Below, piece by piece: positions 1-9,823 of a stretch of 64,000 bases of DNA. The stretch lies in the NCBI GenBank assembly GCA_964545585.1, contig CAZJFT010000001.1, forward strand, positions 1-64,000. The letters run 5' to 3'. The stretch comes from UBA9642 sp964545585 (lineage in GTDB: Archaea > Nanobdellota > Nanobdellia > Woesearchaeales > UBA9642). The translations under genes and the position numbers were made by a program. A model generated the notes under the pieces. It was not told where the DNA came from. It saw only the letters and a list, made by a program, of their open reading frames with translations, and ran no database searches. Every line of letters begins with the position of its first letter. Within the stretch, counting starts at the first letter, position 1.

Positions 1-71
1 ATACCTGTAAAAATAATATTTATAGTTAAACAAACCCATGCAACAACAGAAATTTTTGAGTCCAAATCCAT
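1..71 (-). CDS. N-terminus of a membrane protein, cut by window edge
   Basis: An ATG at 71 opens a frame that runs off the left edge (23 residues visible, beginning MDLDSKISVVAWVCLTIN). The stretch is hydrophobic and looks like a signal or first membrane helix. A TATA-like TTTATAAAT lies about 27 bp upstream (around 94-103), the spacing expected of a leaderless archaeal mRNA. Too little is visible to assign a family. Confidence 0.5.
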   Translation of the reverse strand, partial: MDLDSKISVVAWVCLTINIIFTG

Positions 72-146
72 ATAATTCTATCTGCCAACCAATATTTATA
101 AATTTTGTCAATCAAAGAATAATAGTTCTTTAATACTTAATATTTT

Positions 147-632
147 CTAATGTTTCAACAGCACAACATTAGTCATTCCGCGTCTTTTTCGCTCAATAAG
201 ACCTTTGCCTTCTAGCCTATCAAGAATCCTTGTCACTTTGACTTTTGTATGCTTCTCATCTACTAAGTCTGATTGGAACAATGATCCTTGAGCATCAATC
301 AATCTATTCATTACATGTCTCTCTTCATTGCTCAAATCAGCCAATATCTTAGAATAAACCCTTTTATCTATCTTCTTCGGCTTAATCTCCTTCCTCACTT
401 CAGATTCATCTTTTGCAAAGAATATGAAATATAATCCTACAATAACTACTGCACCAATCACTGCTAGGCTTATGTTCGTCTGGAATCCTATAGAATCCCA
501 CATAGGACATGTCGGGCCATGAGAACATGATTCATTCACTATCTCATTCAATGCACGGTTATACAACCATGCCATGAACCCTAAAAGGAGTGCGAATCCA
601 GTTATAATAAAACCTACAATACGATTCTTCAT
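147..632 (-). CDS. Membrane-anchored winged-helix regulator
   Basis: 161 residues. Two membrane helices (about 5-25 and 53-72) flank a short loop with two cysteines (CSHGPTC). A basic linker is followed by a C-terminal winged-helix domain (about 90-160) with MarR-like text such as KVTRILDRLEGKGLIERKRRG. Membrane-tethered HTH proteins of this layout are common in archaea and usually act as transcription regulators responding to an envelope signal; the target is unknown. The TATA element TTTAAATAA at 655-663 is about 27 bp from the ATG, so the mRNA is probably leaderless. Confidence 0.7.
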   Translation of the reverse strand: MKNRIVGFIITGFALLLGFMAWLYNRALNEIVNESCSHGPTCPMWDSIGFQTNISLAVIGAVVIVGLYFIFFAKDESEVRKEIKPKKIDKRVYSKILADLSNEERHVMNRLIDAQGSLFQSDLVDEKHTKVKVTRILDRLEGKGLIERKRRGMTNVVLLKH

Positions 633-664
633 GAAACCAGTTACATGAACAGGTTATTTAAAGG

Positions 665-2125
665 TTATGGAAGTGTGGTTTTCATGTAATACTTATTTGC
701 CACCAGCTGAACTATCCTTTTGCTTTCTCCGATATATTTCAAAGGGTCAGAGATGTCTCGTATCACATCTTCAGGCAACCTGCTTGTTATTTCAGGAGCA
801 TCTAACAATACATCAACAAATTGCCGTTTATTTTTCCAAGCATCTGTTGCCAATTTGCCCAACAAGTCATGCGCTTCGCTTCTTGACAAGGGATTATTCA
901 CTTTTCTATAATCTGTCAAGTAATTCATGACAAGTTGACTAGTGACGACGCCAAAACTTCTCAGCACTCTCTCCTTTGATCTCTCCTCGTTCAAATTAAG
1001 CCAATACATCACTTCAGCCATCCTTCTTATATTGTGATCTAAGAACTTGAAACCGTGCTCGAGATTTATACGCATATTAGAGGATGCTTCAAGATTCCGC
1101 GCATATGGCATCTCACAATTCATCATTGAAGTAACGAGGTTACCGATAAGGTAGTTCCTTGCAGACATTGCCTGTTCTTCCTTGTCCGGATTTCCGTTCT
1201 TTGCATCCTTGTGAGGCATTGCCGATGACCCTTTCTGTTTCTTCGGACTTCCATTGACAAATATATTGACGTCATCACTTCTTCCCCAAGCGACATAATT
1301 TGCCAAATTGTTTATTGTTTCGAACAATCTTGTTATTCCATACATTATGTCTGCTTGAAATTCAAGGCCTGGGACTTGCGCTGGCGCAATCATGAAACCT
1401 ATCCCTAAATCTTTACAATACTCCTCTTGAAGTTTTATTCCATCAATGCCTAAAGACTTTGCCGAGTGATGGTTTCCTGTAGCATCAGCCCATTTTCCGA
1501 TTATTGAATTGTTATAGAAATATCTCAGATTATTCAATCCGGATTCTAGCATCTCTACATAATGTGCAAATGGTCTGGCTGAAACAGTAGGCAACGCATC
1601 ATACCCGTGTGTATTATCCATATGCGGGACATTTATCCAATCGAGCATTTTTTCTATCAATATATCCCTGAGATTCTCTGTAGAATCAATAATGATTTCT
1701 AAAGATTTTTTTATTTGAATTGCCTTTGCAGGCTCAGTCGTGTCTGCGCTCGTCTTTGCCTTATTGACATGCTCTTTCGCATGAGGACTCAACACCTCTT
1801 CCAGTGCAGTGTTTATTGCAATAACATCATGTCCTTTTTTTTCTTCAATATCTCTTATCCTATTTATATCAACATACTTCAGAAATGCTTTTTCATAGAT
1901 TTCATTGGCTTGTTCTTCAGGGACAACATCTGGATGCAGGTATGAAAGTGTTTTTGCTGCCTGCGCTTGAATCCTTAAACTGAACTCGCATGTCTTGTCA
2001 TAACCCCATATCCCTATCATGTCTGCAGTCCCATATTTTCCAGCAGTAAGCAAAGACTTATCAACATCATAATTTTTAGGAAATCTTGGTTTTGGTAATG
2101 TTTTTCCTAGCACAGGTCCACCCAT
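665..2125 (-). CDS. purB: Adenylosuccinate lyase
   Basis: 486 residues of the fumarase/aspartase superfamily. The signature GSSAMPHKDAKNGNP is present, with the substrate-binding TSAD motif (about 125) and THGYDALPTVSARP (about 173), as in adenylosuccinate lyases. The enzyme releases fumarate from adenylosuccinate to give AMP, and from SAICAR in de novo purine synthesis. No other purine gene is in the window, so AMP salvage from IMP is as likely a role as de novo synthesis. The start has a GGGGGCG Shine-Dalgarno at 2131-2137, six bases upstream. Confidence 0.88.
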   Translation of the reverse strand: MGGPVLGKTLPKPRFPKNYDVDKSLLTAGKYGTADMIGIWGYDKTCEFSLRIQAQAAKTLSYLHPDVVPEEQANEIYEKAFLKYVDINRIRDIEEKKGHDVIAINTALEEVLSPHAKEHVNKAKTSADTTEPAKAIQIKKSLEIIIDSTENLRDILIEKMLDWINVPHMDNTHGYDALPTVSARPFAHYVEMLESGLNNLRYFYNNSIIGKWADATGNHHSAKSLGIDGIKLQEEYCKDLGIGFMIAPAQVPGLEFQADIMYGITRLFETINNLANYVAWGRSDDVNIFVNGSPKKQKGSSAMPHKDAKNGNPDKEEQAMSARNYLIGNLVTSMMNCEMPYARNLEASSNMRINLEHGFKFLDHNIRRMAEVMYWLNLNEERSKERVLRSFGVVTSQLVMNYLTDYRKVNNPLSRSEAHDLLGKLATDAWKNKRQFVDVLLDAPEITSRLPEDVIRDISDPLKYIGESKRIVQLVANKYYMKTTLP

Positions 2126-2269
2126 AATTATCGCCCCCTATTGATTTAGAAGATTCGCACTTATTTAATTATAAAACTTACTATTTCAATACAAAACAGA
2201 AGACCATTCTGTCGTCATAAGTTTGGGACAAAAACGAGAATTAGAAAAATAAATAAAATAAAAAAATGA

Positions 2270-3628
2270 TTATCCTGTCGTTTCTGTCTCGACTTCCAAT
2301 TCTGTCTCGACTTCTGTCTCTGCAGAACCGTCTCTTGTTGACATCCACTGCCACCATGGACCATTGTCATCTATCTTGTTCCCATCATCTGCATCAATCT
2401 CTGCCTCTCTCTCTGCTTTAGCCTTGAACAATCCCAATATCTTTCTCTGCTCTTCATACTTCACCTTATAGACAAGCTTGTTCTCCTCTTGTTCAAGCCT
2501 CATCTCCTTTACCTTAAGCTTATATCTTACCAATGCATCTGATGGAAGGGTCTTTATCGCTACGCCATTATAGAACAATGTGTCATTCTCGATAGTTATT
2601 GCACCGGTGTCTACCTCAACACCTTCAACTTCTATCTTGACCTGGCCCTCGACTACTTTTATCTCGACTTCTTTTCCATTTATCTCAGTCAATATAGATC
2701 TGTCCTTTGAATCTACTTCAACATCATCAGCCTTTATCTTATCAGCCCTCACCTCTATCTTTTCAACCAATTCATCCATGTCATCGCTTCTTATCTGTCT
2801 CTTTGATTCCATTATTGTTTTTATCTCTGTGTCTATCTCAGACCTTAAAGCCCTCAACAATTCAAGTCTTTGCGCTTCATCTTCCTCTAATGATATCTCT
2901 GAAAGCTTTGCCTTATAATAATCAACTATCCCTGCTGCACTTCCATCCTTTAATTTAGCGGCTTCACTTATGAATGCTCCTTGATTAAGTGTCCTTAACC
3001 TCTTGCACTCTTCTGTCCTTTCTCTTATCCTGAGCGCAAGCTCTTCCATCTTGATTTTCAATTCATCAACTTTTCCGGAATCTCCTGCCTGCTCCGCCCT
3101 GCGAATCTTCAATTCTATCTCATTCATGTTCCTCAACATTGAATCGTCTAAGCAATCCTTTATCCATCGTGTCCTGTTGCTTGAATCATCATCAGAGTCA
3201 TCATCAGAATCATCATTAACATCCTCACAATCACCATCAATACAGAACCTTCCATCAGTACAGTCTGCATCTGAAGAACACTCATCATCATCGCTTCCAG
3301 AATCATCTAAATCCTCGCAATCACCATCAATACAGAACCTTCCCTCTGCACAGTCTGCATCGACAACACATTCATCATCGTCGTTGCCTGAGTCATCAGA
3401 GTCCTCGCATTCTCCAGCAACACACAATTCATCAGCATCACAATCTGTGTCTACTGTACACTCATCATCGTTTCCAGAACCGTTTTCATCCTCACATTCA
3501 CCAGCGATACAGACCTCATCTGCATCACAATCAGAATCTACAGTGCATTCATTTGTTTCATTGCCCTTAGCATAAACGAAGCTTGCAACAAACAACACCA
3601 ACAAAAACAGAATAAATATTTTCTTCAT
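2270..3628 (-). CDS. Exported acidic protein with four Cys-rich repeats
   Basis: 452 residues. A signal peptide (1-20) is followed by four tandem repeats of about 29 residues with the pattern C-x5-C-x6-C-x5-C, separated by Asp/Ser/Gly-rich linkers. Repeats of this type resemble small disulfide modules of secreted proteins. After residue about 150 come long charged helices, probably coiled coil, then a beta-rich segment (about 300-360), and a Thr/Glu-rich tail. Even cysteine spacing in an exported protein suggests disulfides and a surface role; function is not recognised. The start has a GAGGTG Shine-Dalgarno. Confidence 0.65.
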   Translation of the reverse strand: MKKIFILFLLVLFVASFVYAKGNETNECTVDSDCDADEVCIAGECEDENGSGNDDECTVDTDCDADELCVAGECEDSDDSGNDDDECVVDADCAEGRFCIDGDCEDLDDSGSDDDECSSDADCTDGRFCIDGDCEDVNDDSDDDSDDDSSNRTRWIKDCLDDSMLRNMNEIELKIRRAEQAGDSGKVDELKIKMEELALRIRERTEECKRLRTLNQGAFISEAAKLKDGSAAGIVDYYKAKLSEISLEEDEAQRLELLRALRSEIDTEIKTIMESKRQIRSDDMDELVEKIEVRADKIKADDVEVDSKDRSILTEINGKEVEIKVVEGQVKIEVEGVEVDTGAITIENDTLFYNGVAIKTLPSDALVRYKLKVKEMRLEQEENKLVYKVKYEEQRKILGLFKAKAEREAEIDADDGNKIDDNGPWWQWMSTRDGSAETEVETELEVETETTG

Positions 3629-3708
3629 TTTTACACCTCGAATAAAGTATATTAGAAGTGAGTATATTTAAAAGTTTCTATATAATAATATAATATGAGA
3701 AAAAAAAT

Positions 3709-4446
3709 TTAATCGTTCTCTATCCTTGGAGCCAGGATGAACATCATCTGTACCTTGTCGACTTCCTTGTATTCAAGCTTCAATGGATAATCCTTGTTGA
3801 ACGACACCTCTACATGAGCGCTTATCTTAGATGCCTGCATCATCTTCTTCAAATATTCAATAGAATATTTAGACTTGACCTTCTCATCAGTCTTTATTGA
3901 TATGGATTCGTCACCTTTTATCTCTACACTTGCTTTCTTGGAATCGCCCGCAGCAGCGACTATAAATTTCTTGTCCTCCGCCTGGAAGCTCACTGATTCA
4001 GCGATTATCTCAACATCCTCAATGGCATCGTTTATCATGCCAGACGGACACTTTATGACTGTCTTGAATTTCAAGTCTGGAATCTTCTGCTCCTTCTCGT
4101 CAAGCTCTATCAAAGGAAGGAAGAATGTCCTCACACTATTGCCCTGCAATGTTATCTTCAGCTTATTATCAGACAATTCAAGCATCAAGTTGTCATTAGT
4201 CTTCACTCTCCTAAGGACTTGCTTGAAATCATTAAGGTTTATGCCGATAGAAGTCTCTTCCTTGACAGTGTATTCGACGAATGAGCTGCTCAACAGCCTG
4301 AAAACGACCATCGCGACGTTTGCAGGATCCATAGCTATCATCTCTATAGAATCCTTCTTTATCTTGAACCTTGCCTCATTGACAAGGTCGTTTATTATCG
4401 TTATAGGTTCCTTGATAAGTTTCGTTTCAGCCAATACTAGTTTCAT
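3709..4446 (-). CDS. pcn: DNA polymerase sliding clamp (PCNA)
   Basis: 245 residues, the normal archaeal PCNA length, starting MKLVLAETKL. PCNA text includes DSIEMIAMDPANVAMV and, near the C-terminus, YPLKLEY, and it ends with LAPRIEND. It forms the trimeric ring that tethers polymerases, FEN1 and ligase to DNA. I place the start at 4446, not at 4461, because GGGGTG at 4454-4459 is a well-spaced Shine-Dalgarno for it. A TATATATA element around 4471-4480 suggests its own promoter, although the PolB homologue directly upstream on the same strand ends only 60 bp before it. Confidence 0.95.
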   Translation of the reverse strand: MKLVLAETKLIKEPITIINDLVNEARFKIKKDSIEMIAMDPANVAMVVFRLLSSSFVEYTVKEETSIGINLNDFKQVLRRVKTNDNLMLELSDNKLKITLQGNSVRTFFLPLIELDEKEQKIPDLKFKTVIKCPSGMINDAIEDVEIIAESVSFQAEDKKFIVAAAGDSKKASVEIKGDESISIKTDEKVKSKYSIEYLKKMMQASKISAHVEVSFNKDYPLKLEYKEVDKVQMMFILAPRIEND

Positions 4447-4506
4447 ATTAATACACCCCAACCATAGTTTATGTATATATACGTGAAAGCTTAAGAGTTT
4501 AAAAAT

Positions 4507-7236
4507 TTAATCAAACAAACTCAGCATGCCCTTGCTTTTCATCGGATCGACATCCAATATCCTTTTTATGAATTCCCTGTTCTTAGGATTCTTCTGGTCA
4601 TCGAATGGCAACGAATACACATTGTTGAGCCATTCAGTCCTATTTATAGTATTGCCACTCAAAAAAGTGTGTACGAGCCCCGCCATCATGGCTTCTGCCT
4701 GATTCTTCTTTTCCTTATACTTCTTAACATTAAGATATATCTCCTCATCACCTATCTTCCCGACTACCCAATCATTCTTCAGGTTTATGTAACGCATGTT
4801 GCCCAAGAAATATCCGGGATATTCTCCTTCAGGTATGGTGCTTATAACATAGCTCTTTGATCGTGCATCAAACTTGTATTTAGAGAATTTCTCTAAGAGT
4901 TCAGCATATGTGTTGTTTATCTGGAGTATGGATTCATCATATATCAGATTATTAACATATCGCCAAGTGACTCTCCCTAGATATTCTTGGTTGAATATGA
5001 AACTGGTATTAGAGACATCTCTCTCTGACTTTCCTTCACGCAATACCTTGCTGAAATACATTCTTCTTTGATCGGAAGGATATGGCTCCAATAAACTCTG
5101 GTACATATCTGCGAGAAGGTATCTTTTTCCGAATTCCAACCCTGCCATCTCCATGCAATCCTTTGCCTTATCTATAGGCACTAATAGTGCAGACGCGAGC
5201 TTCCATATCAGATCAGTCTTCAATACAATATTCTTCTCAGCCATCATCCTGTCATAGATGAACCTTAGTACCGGATCAGAATTTATTATGGGCTTGAAAG
5301 ATTCTATGAATATGTTAGGATAATATAATGCGCCCTCTCCTTTGCCGAATTTCTGCTCGATATCTACTATCTTCTCCTTCAATACTTCATCTGGCCTAAG
5401 CCTTGACTTCAATTTCTTCAGATGTCTCTTAGGACTCATCTCATGCCTGTCTCTCAATGTGTTCATCTTCATGAAATATCTTCTTTTTCCGGCATCATAG
5501 AAGTTCTTTATGGGATCTGAATTGAACACAGAATCCAGGGGCTTGTTCACTGCAAAACTTTCGACAATCGAGTTCTCTATCATCCTGAGCGCGAATTCCC
5601 AATTCTTGACTCCGTCATTGACTGTGTAATCGACAACTTTTTCTAATCCGTCATATGTTCCTGATTTTATCAATTCACGCATCTCATCATAATCTATGCT
5701 CTTCGTGAATCCAGCAAATGTGGCAAGCTTATGGTCTGACAATATATCAACTCTTCGTCTCACATATTCTTTCGTGTCAAGTATATCTTCAAGAGAGCGA
5801 TCCCATAGCTTCTTCAACCCATACTTCTTCCGCACTTCCTTGACTCTTGACAGCTCCTTCTCAGATATGAGACCAGCAGCATATGATTGTGATGGTGAAT
5901 TGTATTTCTTCAGATGTGTATGATCGAATTCCCTGAAATTATGGCCTATTATCTTATAGTATTTTGATGCATCTATATTGAGCTTGGCTATCAGCTCTAT
6001 CTCGTCATCTACAAGCTCAAAATTCACGTTAGAGAACCTATCTTTTATCTTATCCGCATATTCTTTATTATTCCATGCTTCTTTTGTTATATAGATTTTG
6101 TCTTCAGTCTGCGATTTCAATGTTGCCATGAACACTCTTCCTGAAGGTATCTCTCCTTTTACGAAATCGACGACCTCTAAGTCTATGACTGCAGAATTCT
6201 GCTCATAGAATTTCTTGCAATGCATCAATGCAGTATCTATATTGACGCCATAATTCACGTTTTTCAGGTAAAGGAATGGGAATATCCTATAGTTCGGCTG
6301 CATCTTAAGTTTAAAATTCGGATTGAAAGTTGAATGTATGGGGAAAAAATCCCTCAACTGCTGCGAAGCCCTATTCAGGAGCAAAGGATCGTACAATAAT
6401 TTTGTGGCATCCACCTCTTGAGTTTTTCCTCGAGCATCTTTTTCGATCTTAGGATATAACGAAAGTGATTTAAGTTGTGCATCCACTTGATCATCTAGTG
6501 TCGAAGTCACTTTCATGTAGAACTGTTTCCTGCCTTTCTTGTCGGCGAACTCTATCTTTGTTTTTATGTCTATATTGTTCTTGAGCAGGGCGTCACGGCT
6601 TATTTTGCCTCTAGTCATATAATAGAATTTGTCGAACTCTTTTTCAGAAGAGAAAACCTTAGAAGTGTATACATTTATACGGAATTTTTTCCTGTCGAGC
6701 TTCTTCAACACGTCATTAGTGCACAATAATTCTAAATTCGTGAAGTTGAAAGTCACATCTTCATAGTCTATTTCAGGAATATTCGACAAGTCATCTTGTA
6801 TCTTGCATAGTTCTTCTAATTGAAAGGACTCATAAGTTCTTGCTTTGTATTTTTTTTCAGGATTCCTGAAGAATATCTGTTTGTTTTTGACGAAGAATTC
6901 TAGGTTTTTTGCATCTTCTCTGTTGCCCCTATGCCACACTATGAATGAACTGTTGGAATCTTCAGGAAGATCAAATGATTCATTCGCAGAATTATTTTTT
7001 AGTTTGCCGTACGGCAATGCCTGGAATGAATTATCAGGATATTTTTTTCTGAGTTTAGAAACTAATTCTTGAGGAGCGATATTATGTTTTGATGGGATCA
7101 ATTCCCTGGTTACGGTTATCCTCCAGAAATCATCAATCTTAGTCTTCAGTTCATATGTGTCTGTATCAAAATACTCAACTAAGACCTTTTGGCCTTCATG
7201 ACCGACAGGTTTTATGTCTAATATATATGAATCCAT
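4507..7236 (-). CDS. Family B DNA polymerase homologue: intact exonuclease, degraded polymerase
   Basis: 909 residues. The 3'-5' exonuclease motifs of family B polymerases are all present: ExoI VIDLEVVD (D352, E354), ExoII GHNFREFD (N433, D438) and ExoIII YTVND (Y537, D541). The polymerase half is degraded. ALYYPNIFIE (about 636-645) is recognisable as motif A, but Glu sits where the catalytic Asp belongs, and I find no motif B and no YGDTD motif C. The C-terminus SKGMLSLFD aligns with the FEN1 PIP box of this window (QKGLGEWF). It lies directly upstream of pcn on the same strand. Archaeal inactivated PolB paralogues are known; this looks like a related case. Start chosen at 7236 for the GGGGGG at 7241-7246. 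Confidence 0.8.
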   Translation of the reverse strand: MDSYILDIKPVGHEGQKVLVEYFDTDTYELKTKIDDFWRITVTRELIPSKHNIAPQELVSKLRKKYPDNSFQALPYGKLKNNSANESFDLPEDSNSSFIVWHRGNREDAKNLEFFVKNKQIFFRNPEKKYKARTYESFQLEELCKIQDDLSNIPEIDYEDVTFNFTNLELLCTNDVLKKLDRKKFRINVYTSKVFSSEKEFDKFYYMTRGKISRDALLKNNIDIKTKIEFADKKGRKQFYMKVTSTLDDQVDAQLKSLSLYPKIEKDARGKTQEVDATKLLYDPLLLNRASQQLRDFFPIHSTFNPNFKLKMQPNYRIFPFLYLKNVNYGVNIDTALMHCKKFYEQNSAVIDLEVVDFVKGEIPSGRVFMATLKSQTEDKIYITKEAWNNKEYADKIKDRFSNVNFELVDDEIELIAKLNIDASKYYKIIGHNFREFDHTHLKKYNSPSQSYAAGLISEKELSRVKEVRKKYGLKKLWDRSLEDILDTKEYVRRRVDILSDHKLATFAGFTKSIDYDEMRELIKSGTYDGLEKVVDYTVNDGVKNWEFALRMIENSIVESFAVNKPLDSVFNSDPIKNFYDAGKRRYFMKMNTLRDRHEMSPKRHLKKLKSRLRPDEVLKEKIVDIEQKFGKGEGALYYPNIFIESFKPIINSDPVLRFIYDRMMAEKNIVLKTDLIWKLASALLVPIDKAKDCMEMAGLEFGKRYLLADMYQSLLEPYPSDQRRMYFSKVLREGKSERDVSNTSFIFNQEYLGRVTWRYVNNLIYDESILQINNTYAELLEKFSKYKFDARSKSYVISTIPEGEYPGYFLGNMRYINLKNDWVVGKIGDEEIYLNVKKYKEKKNQAEAMMAGLVHTFLSGNTINRTEWLNNVYSLPFDDQKNPKNREFIKRILDVDPMKSKGMLSLFD

Positions 7237-7375
7237 TAAACCCCCCATATGCATGAATATGAATACTATTTAAAAAATTAACTAAAGTATCTACTATAAA
7301 GTAAATAATATTTAATTGCAGGAGAAGAGACTGGCTTTAACAAATTTTTTAAACAAAAACATAAAACAAAAATAT

Positions 7376-9142
7376 ATGAAAGACATCTGGAACCTCAAGG
7401 ACATAATAGGGAAAGAAAACATCAACAATATAATAACTACCATAAAATCTGACGTAGAAAAGTTCAAGAGATACAAGGGGCAACTAGACTCATTAGACGA
7501 AAACAAGTTGCTTGAAATTATTCTTCTTAAGGAAAAAATCACAGAGGACATGATGCGTGTGGAATCATATTACTCGTTGAGGTTCTATGAGAACACCAAA
7601 GACAATGAGGCGACAGCAAAACTGTCAATGCTCAAGCAGCTCGGAACAGAATTAGGCAATGAGACGATGTTTTTTTCTTTATGGTTCATGAAATTGGATG
7701 ATAAAAGAGCGAACACATTCATCAACTCAAAAAAACTCGTGACATTCAAGCATTACCTTGAGAGGATAAGGGTATTGAAAGACCATACATTATCAGAAGA
7801 CACTGAGAGGATAATAAACCTGAAGAACATCGCATCCTCAGGATTCTTCGACATATACGAGCATATAACGAGCAGTTTTGAATATGAGTTCGACGGCAAG
7901 AAGATAGGTGAAGAAGAGCTACGTGCAAAGTGTAGGGATCCTGATGCGAAGACGAGAGAAAAAGCATATAGGATGCTTCTTGAAAGGTATGCGGACCACA
8001 AGTCAGAATTGTCAGAGATATACAGGAATATCGTTCTGGATTGGTATAATGAGGACGTAAACATAAGGAAGTATTCATCATCAATAAGCTCAAGGAACCT
8101 TAGCAATGACTTAGATGATAAAACCATAGAAGCACTGCTCAATGTCATAAGGAAAAACAATAAGGTGTTCCAGGAATATTTCAAGCTCAAGCATTCAATG
8201 ATAAACAAGAATCTGAAGAAGGGTGAACAATTCAAGCTCTCAAGATACCACCTCTATGCACCTTACACCATGAAACTCAAGAAGTATGATTATGAGTATA
8301 GCAAAAAATATGTCCTGGAAACATTAAAACAATTTGATAAGCGATTCTATGATGCAGCAAAATCCATATTTGACACTAAACACGTCCATAGCCATCCGCA
8401 GAAGAACAAGCGTGGAGGGGCATTCTGCAGCATGATAACAAACAAGCATCTGCCATACATACTGTTGAACCATACCGATGACATGCGCGACATGTTCACG
8501 CTAGCACACGAGTTCGGCCACGGGATACATGACGTGTTGAGCATGAAACAACCAAATCTTATACAACATGCACCTCTTCCATTATGCGAGACCGCATCAA
8601 TATTTTCAGAGATGATACTTGCAGACAGGATACTGAAAGAATCAAAAAACAATGAAGAGAAGAAATACATACTCATGAATCTCCTAGACAACCAATATGC
8701 ATCCATAAACAGGCAGGCATACTTCGTGATATTTGAGATGTTCGCACATGATAACATAATAAAAGGCATACAATTAGAGAATCTTGATAAAGAATATCTA
8801 GAACTGCTGAAGGAGCAATTCGGCACCATGAAAATACCGGAACCATTCAAGAACGAATGGAACTATATACCACACATACACGAGTATCCATTCTATTGCT
8901 ATTCATATGCATTCGGCAACCTACTTGTCCTAGCATTATATGATATATACAAGAGAGCGCAGAAGACAGGCAATGGGAAAGAATTCATAGACAAATACGT
9001 GAGAATTCTTGAAAGCGGTGGATCAAGAAGTCCTAAGGAAATGCTTGCAGAGATAGGTATAGACATAACTTCTGAACAATTCTGGCAGAGAGGATTCAGG
9101 ATAATAGAAGAAGAAGTCAAAGAATTGAAGAGATTGAAATGA
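7376..9142 (+). CDS. pepF: M3-family oligoendopeptidase (PepF-like)
   Basis: 588 residues from ATG 7376. The zinc-binding HEFGH (378-382) sits in TLAHEFGHGIHD, with the downstream Glu of M3 peptidases in CETASIFSEM. These cytoplasmic metallopeptidases cut short peptides, finishing the work of the proteasome. The frame is open from a TTG at 7316, but TTTAAA at 7348-7353 is about 25 bp from ATG 7376, and the family normally begins near the W-x-L motif found here (IWNLKDI). It is divergent from the PolB homologue. Confidence 0.88.
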   Translation: MKDIWNLKDIIGKENINNIITTIKSDVEKFKRYKGQLDSLDENKLLEIILLKEKITEDMMRVESYYSLRFYENTKDNEATAKLSMLKQLGTELGNETMFFSLWFMKLDDKRANTFINSKKLVTFKHYLERIRVLKDHTLSEDTERIINLKNIASSGFFDIYEHITSSFEYEFDGKKIGEEELRAKCRDPDAKTREKAYRMLLERYADHKSELSEIYRNIVLDWYNEDVNIRKYSSSISSRNLSNDLDDKTIEALLNVIRKNNKVFQEYFKLKHSMINKNLKKGEQFKLSRYHLYAPYTMKLKKYDYEYSKKYVLETLKQFDKRFYDAAKSIFDTKHVHSHPQKNKRGGAFCSMITNKHLPYILLNHTDDMRDMFTLAHEFGHGIHDVLSMKQPNLIQHAPLPLCETASIFSEMILADRILKESKNNEEKKYILMNLLDNQYASINRQAYFVIFEMFAHDNIIKGIQLENLDKEYLELLKEQFGTMKIPEPFKNEWNYIPHIHEYPFYCYSYAFGNLLVLALYDIYKRAQKTGNGKEFIDKYVRILESGGSRSPKEMLAEIGIDITSEQFWQRGFRIIEEEVKELKRLK

Positions 9143-9150
9143 TTGCTAAA

Positions 9151-9708
9151 TCAAGCATATCGTTTTGACAAGGCAAAATATTTATTGTAATCCATCAACC
9201 ATTGCATGAAATTCCGTTCTTTGGTCATCCTATAATCGACATCTGACTTAACTTTTGATAATGATCTGGTGCAAAGTTCGACATTGTTCTGCAACGCATT
9301 TTTTATGTCCAATATAGGCGTATCACCTCTGAACGAATCGCCTCTGATTATGTACTTATCTGCATCTTCTCCAAAGAAATTATTAAGCATATACCCGTGC
9401 CATTGCTCCTTAATAATCCGTTTTGCAGCAGGATCTAATAACTCGCCATCATTATATAGCTTAAGATTTGTCCGTATTGCACATTTCAGCATCTCCCTAA
9501 AATCTTGCTTATCCATCTTTTCAGACATGGCCTTCATCACTTTCGGAAAATCATTCACAAAGACAAAATCAGTCTTATAACTATCTAAGTATTGTATGTA
9601 CGGAACATCAGGGTACTGTATTATTTTATCATAAAGAAGTATTTTTTCTAACGTTCTAGGCTTCTTTTCCGTTGTAATGTCTGACATCACGAATGTATCG
9701 GTCACCAT
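9151..9708 (-). CDS. Conserved-looking hypothetical protein
   Basis: 185 residues, soluble and charged, with no signal peptide or membrane helix. It is mostly helical in appearance, with aromatic clusters such as QYLDSYKTDFVF and EQWHGYMLNNFFG. I do not recognise the family. It is convergent with pepF, 8 bp apart. A TATA-like element at about 9727-9737 fits a leaderless start at 9708. Confidence 0.6.
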   Translation of the reverse strand: MVTDTFVMSDITTEKKPRTLEKILLYDKIIQYPDVPYIQYLDSYKTDFVFVNDFPKVMKAMSEKMDKQDFREMLKCAIRTNLKLYNDGELLDPAAKRIIKEQWHGYMLNNFFGEDADKYIIRGDSFRGDTPILDIKNALQNNVELCTRSLSKVKSDVDYRMTKERNFMQWLMDYNKYFALSKRYA

Positions 9709-9823
9709 GTCATTTCCAGTTATGGAAGTATATTGTAATTCCTAGTATCAACTAACGGCAGAAATCATTTATAAAATTTATGCAAAAAAATGTAAAAATA
9801 TGTAAAAAAAATATGTAAAAACA

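Noticed and set aside
3003..3575. 190-codon plus-strand frame rich in Ser
   Set aside because: It is the exact antisense of the repetitive Cys-repeat gene, whose signal peptide, Shine-Dalgarno and regular Cys pattern identify the true strand.
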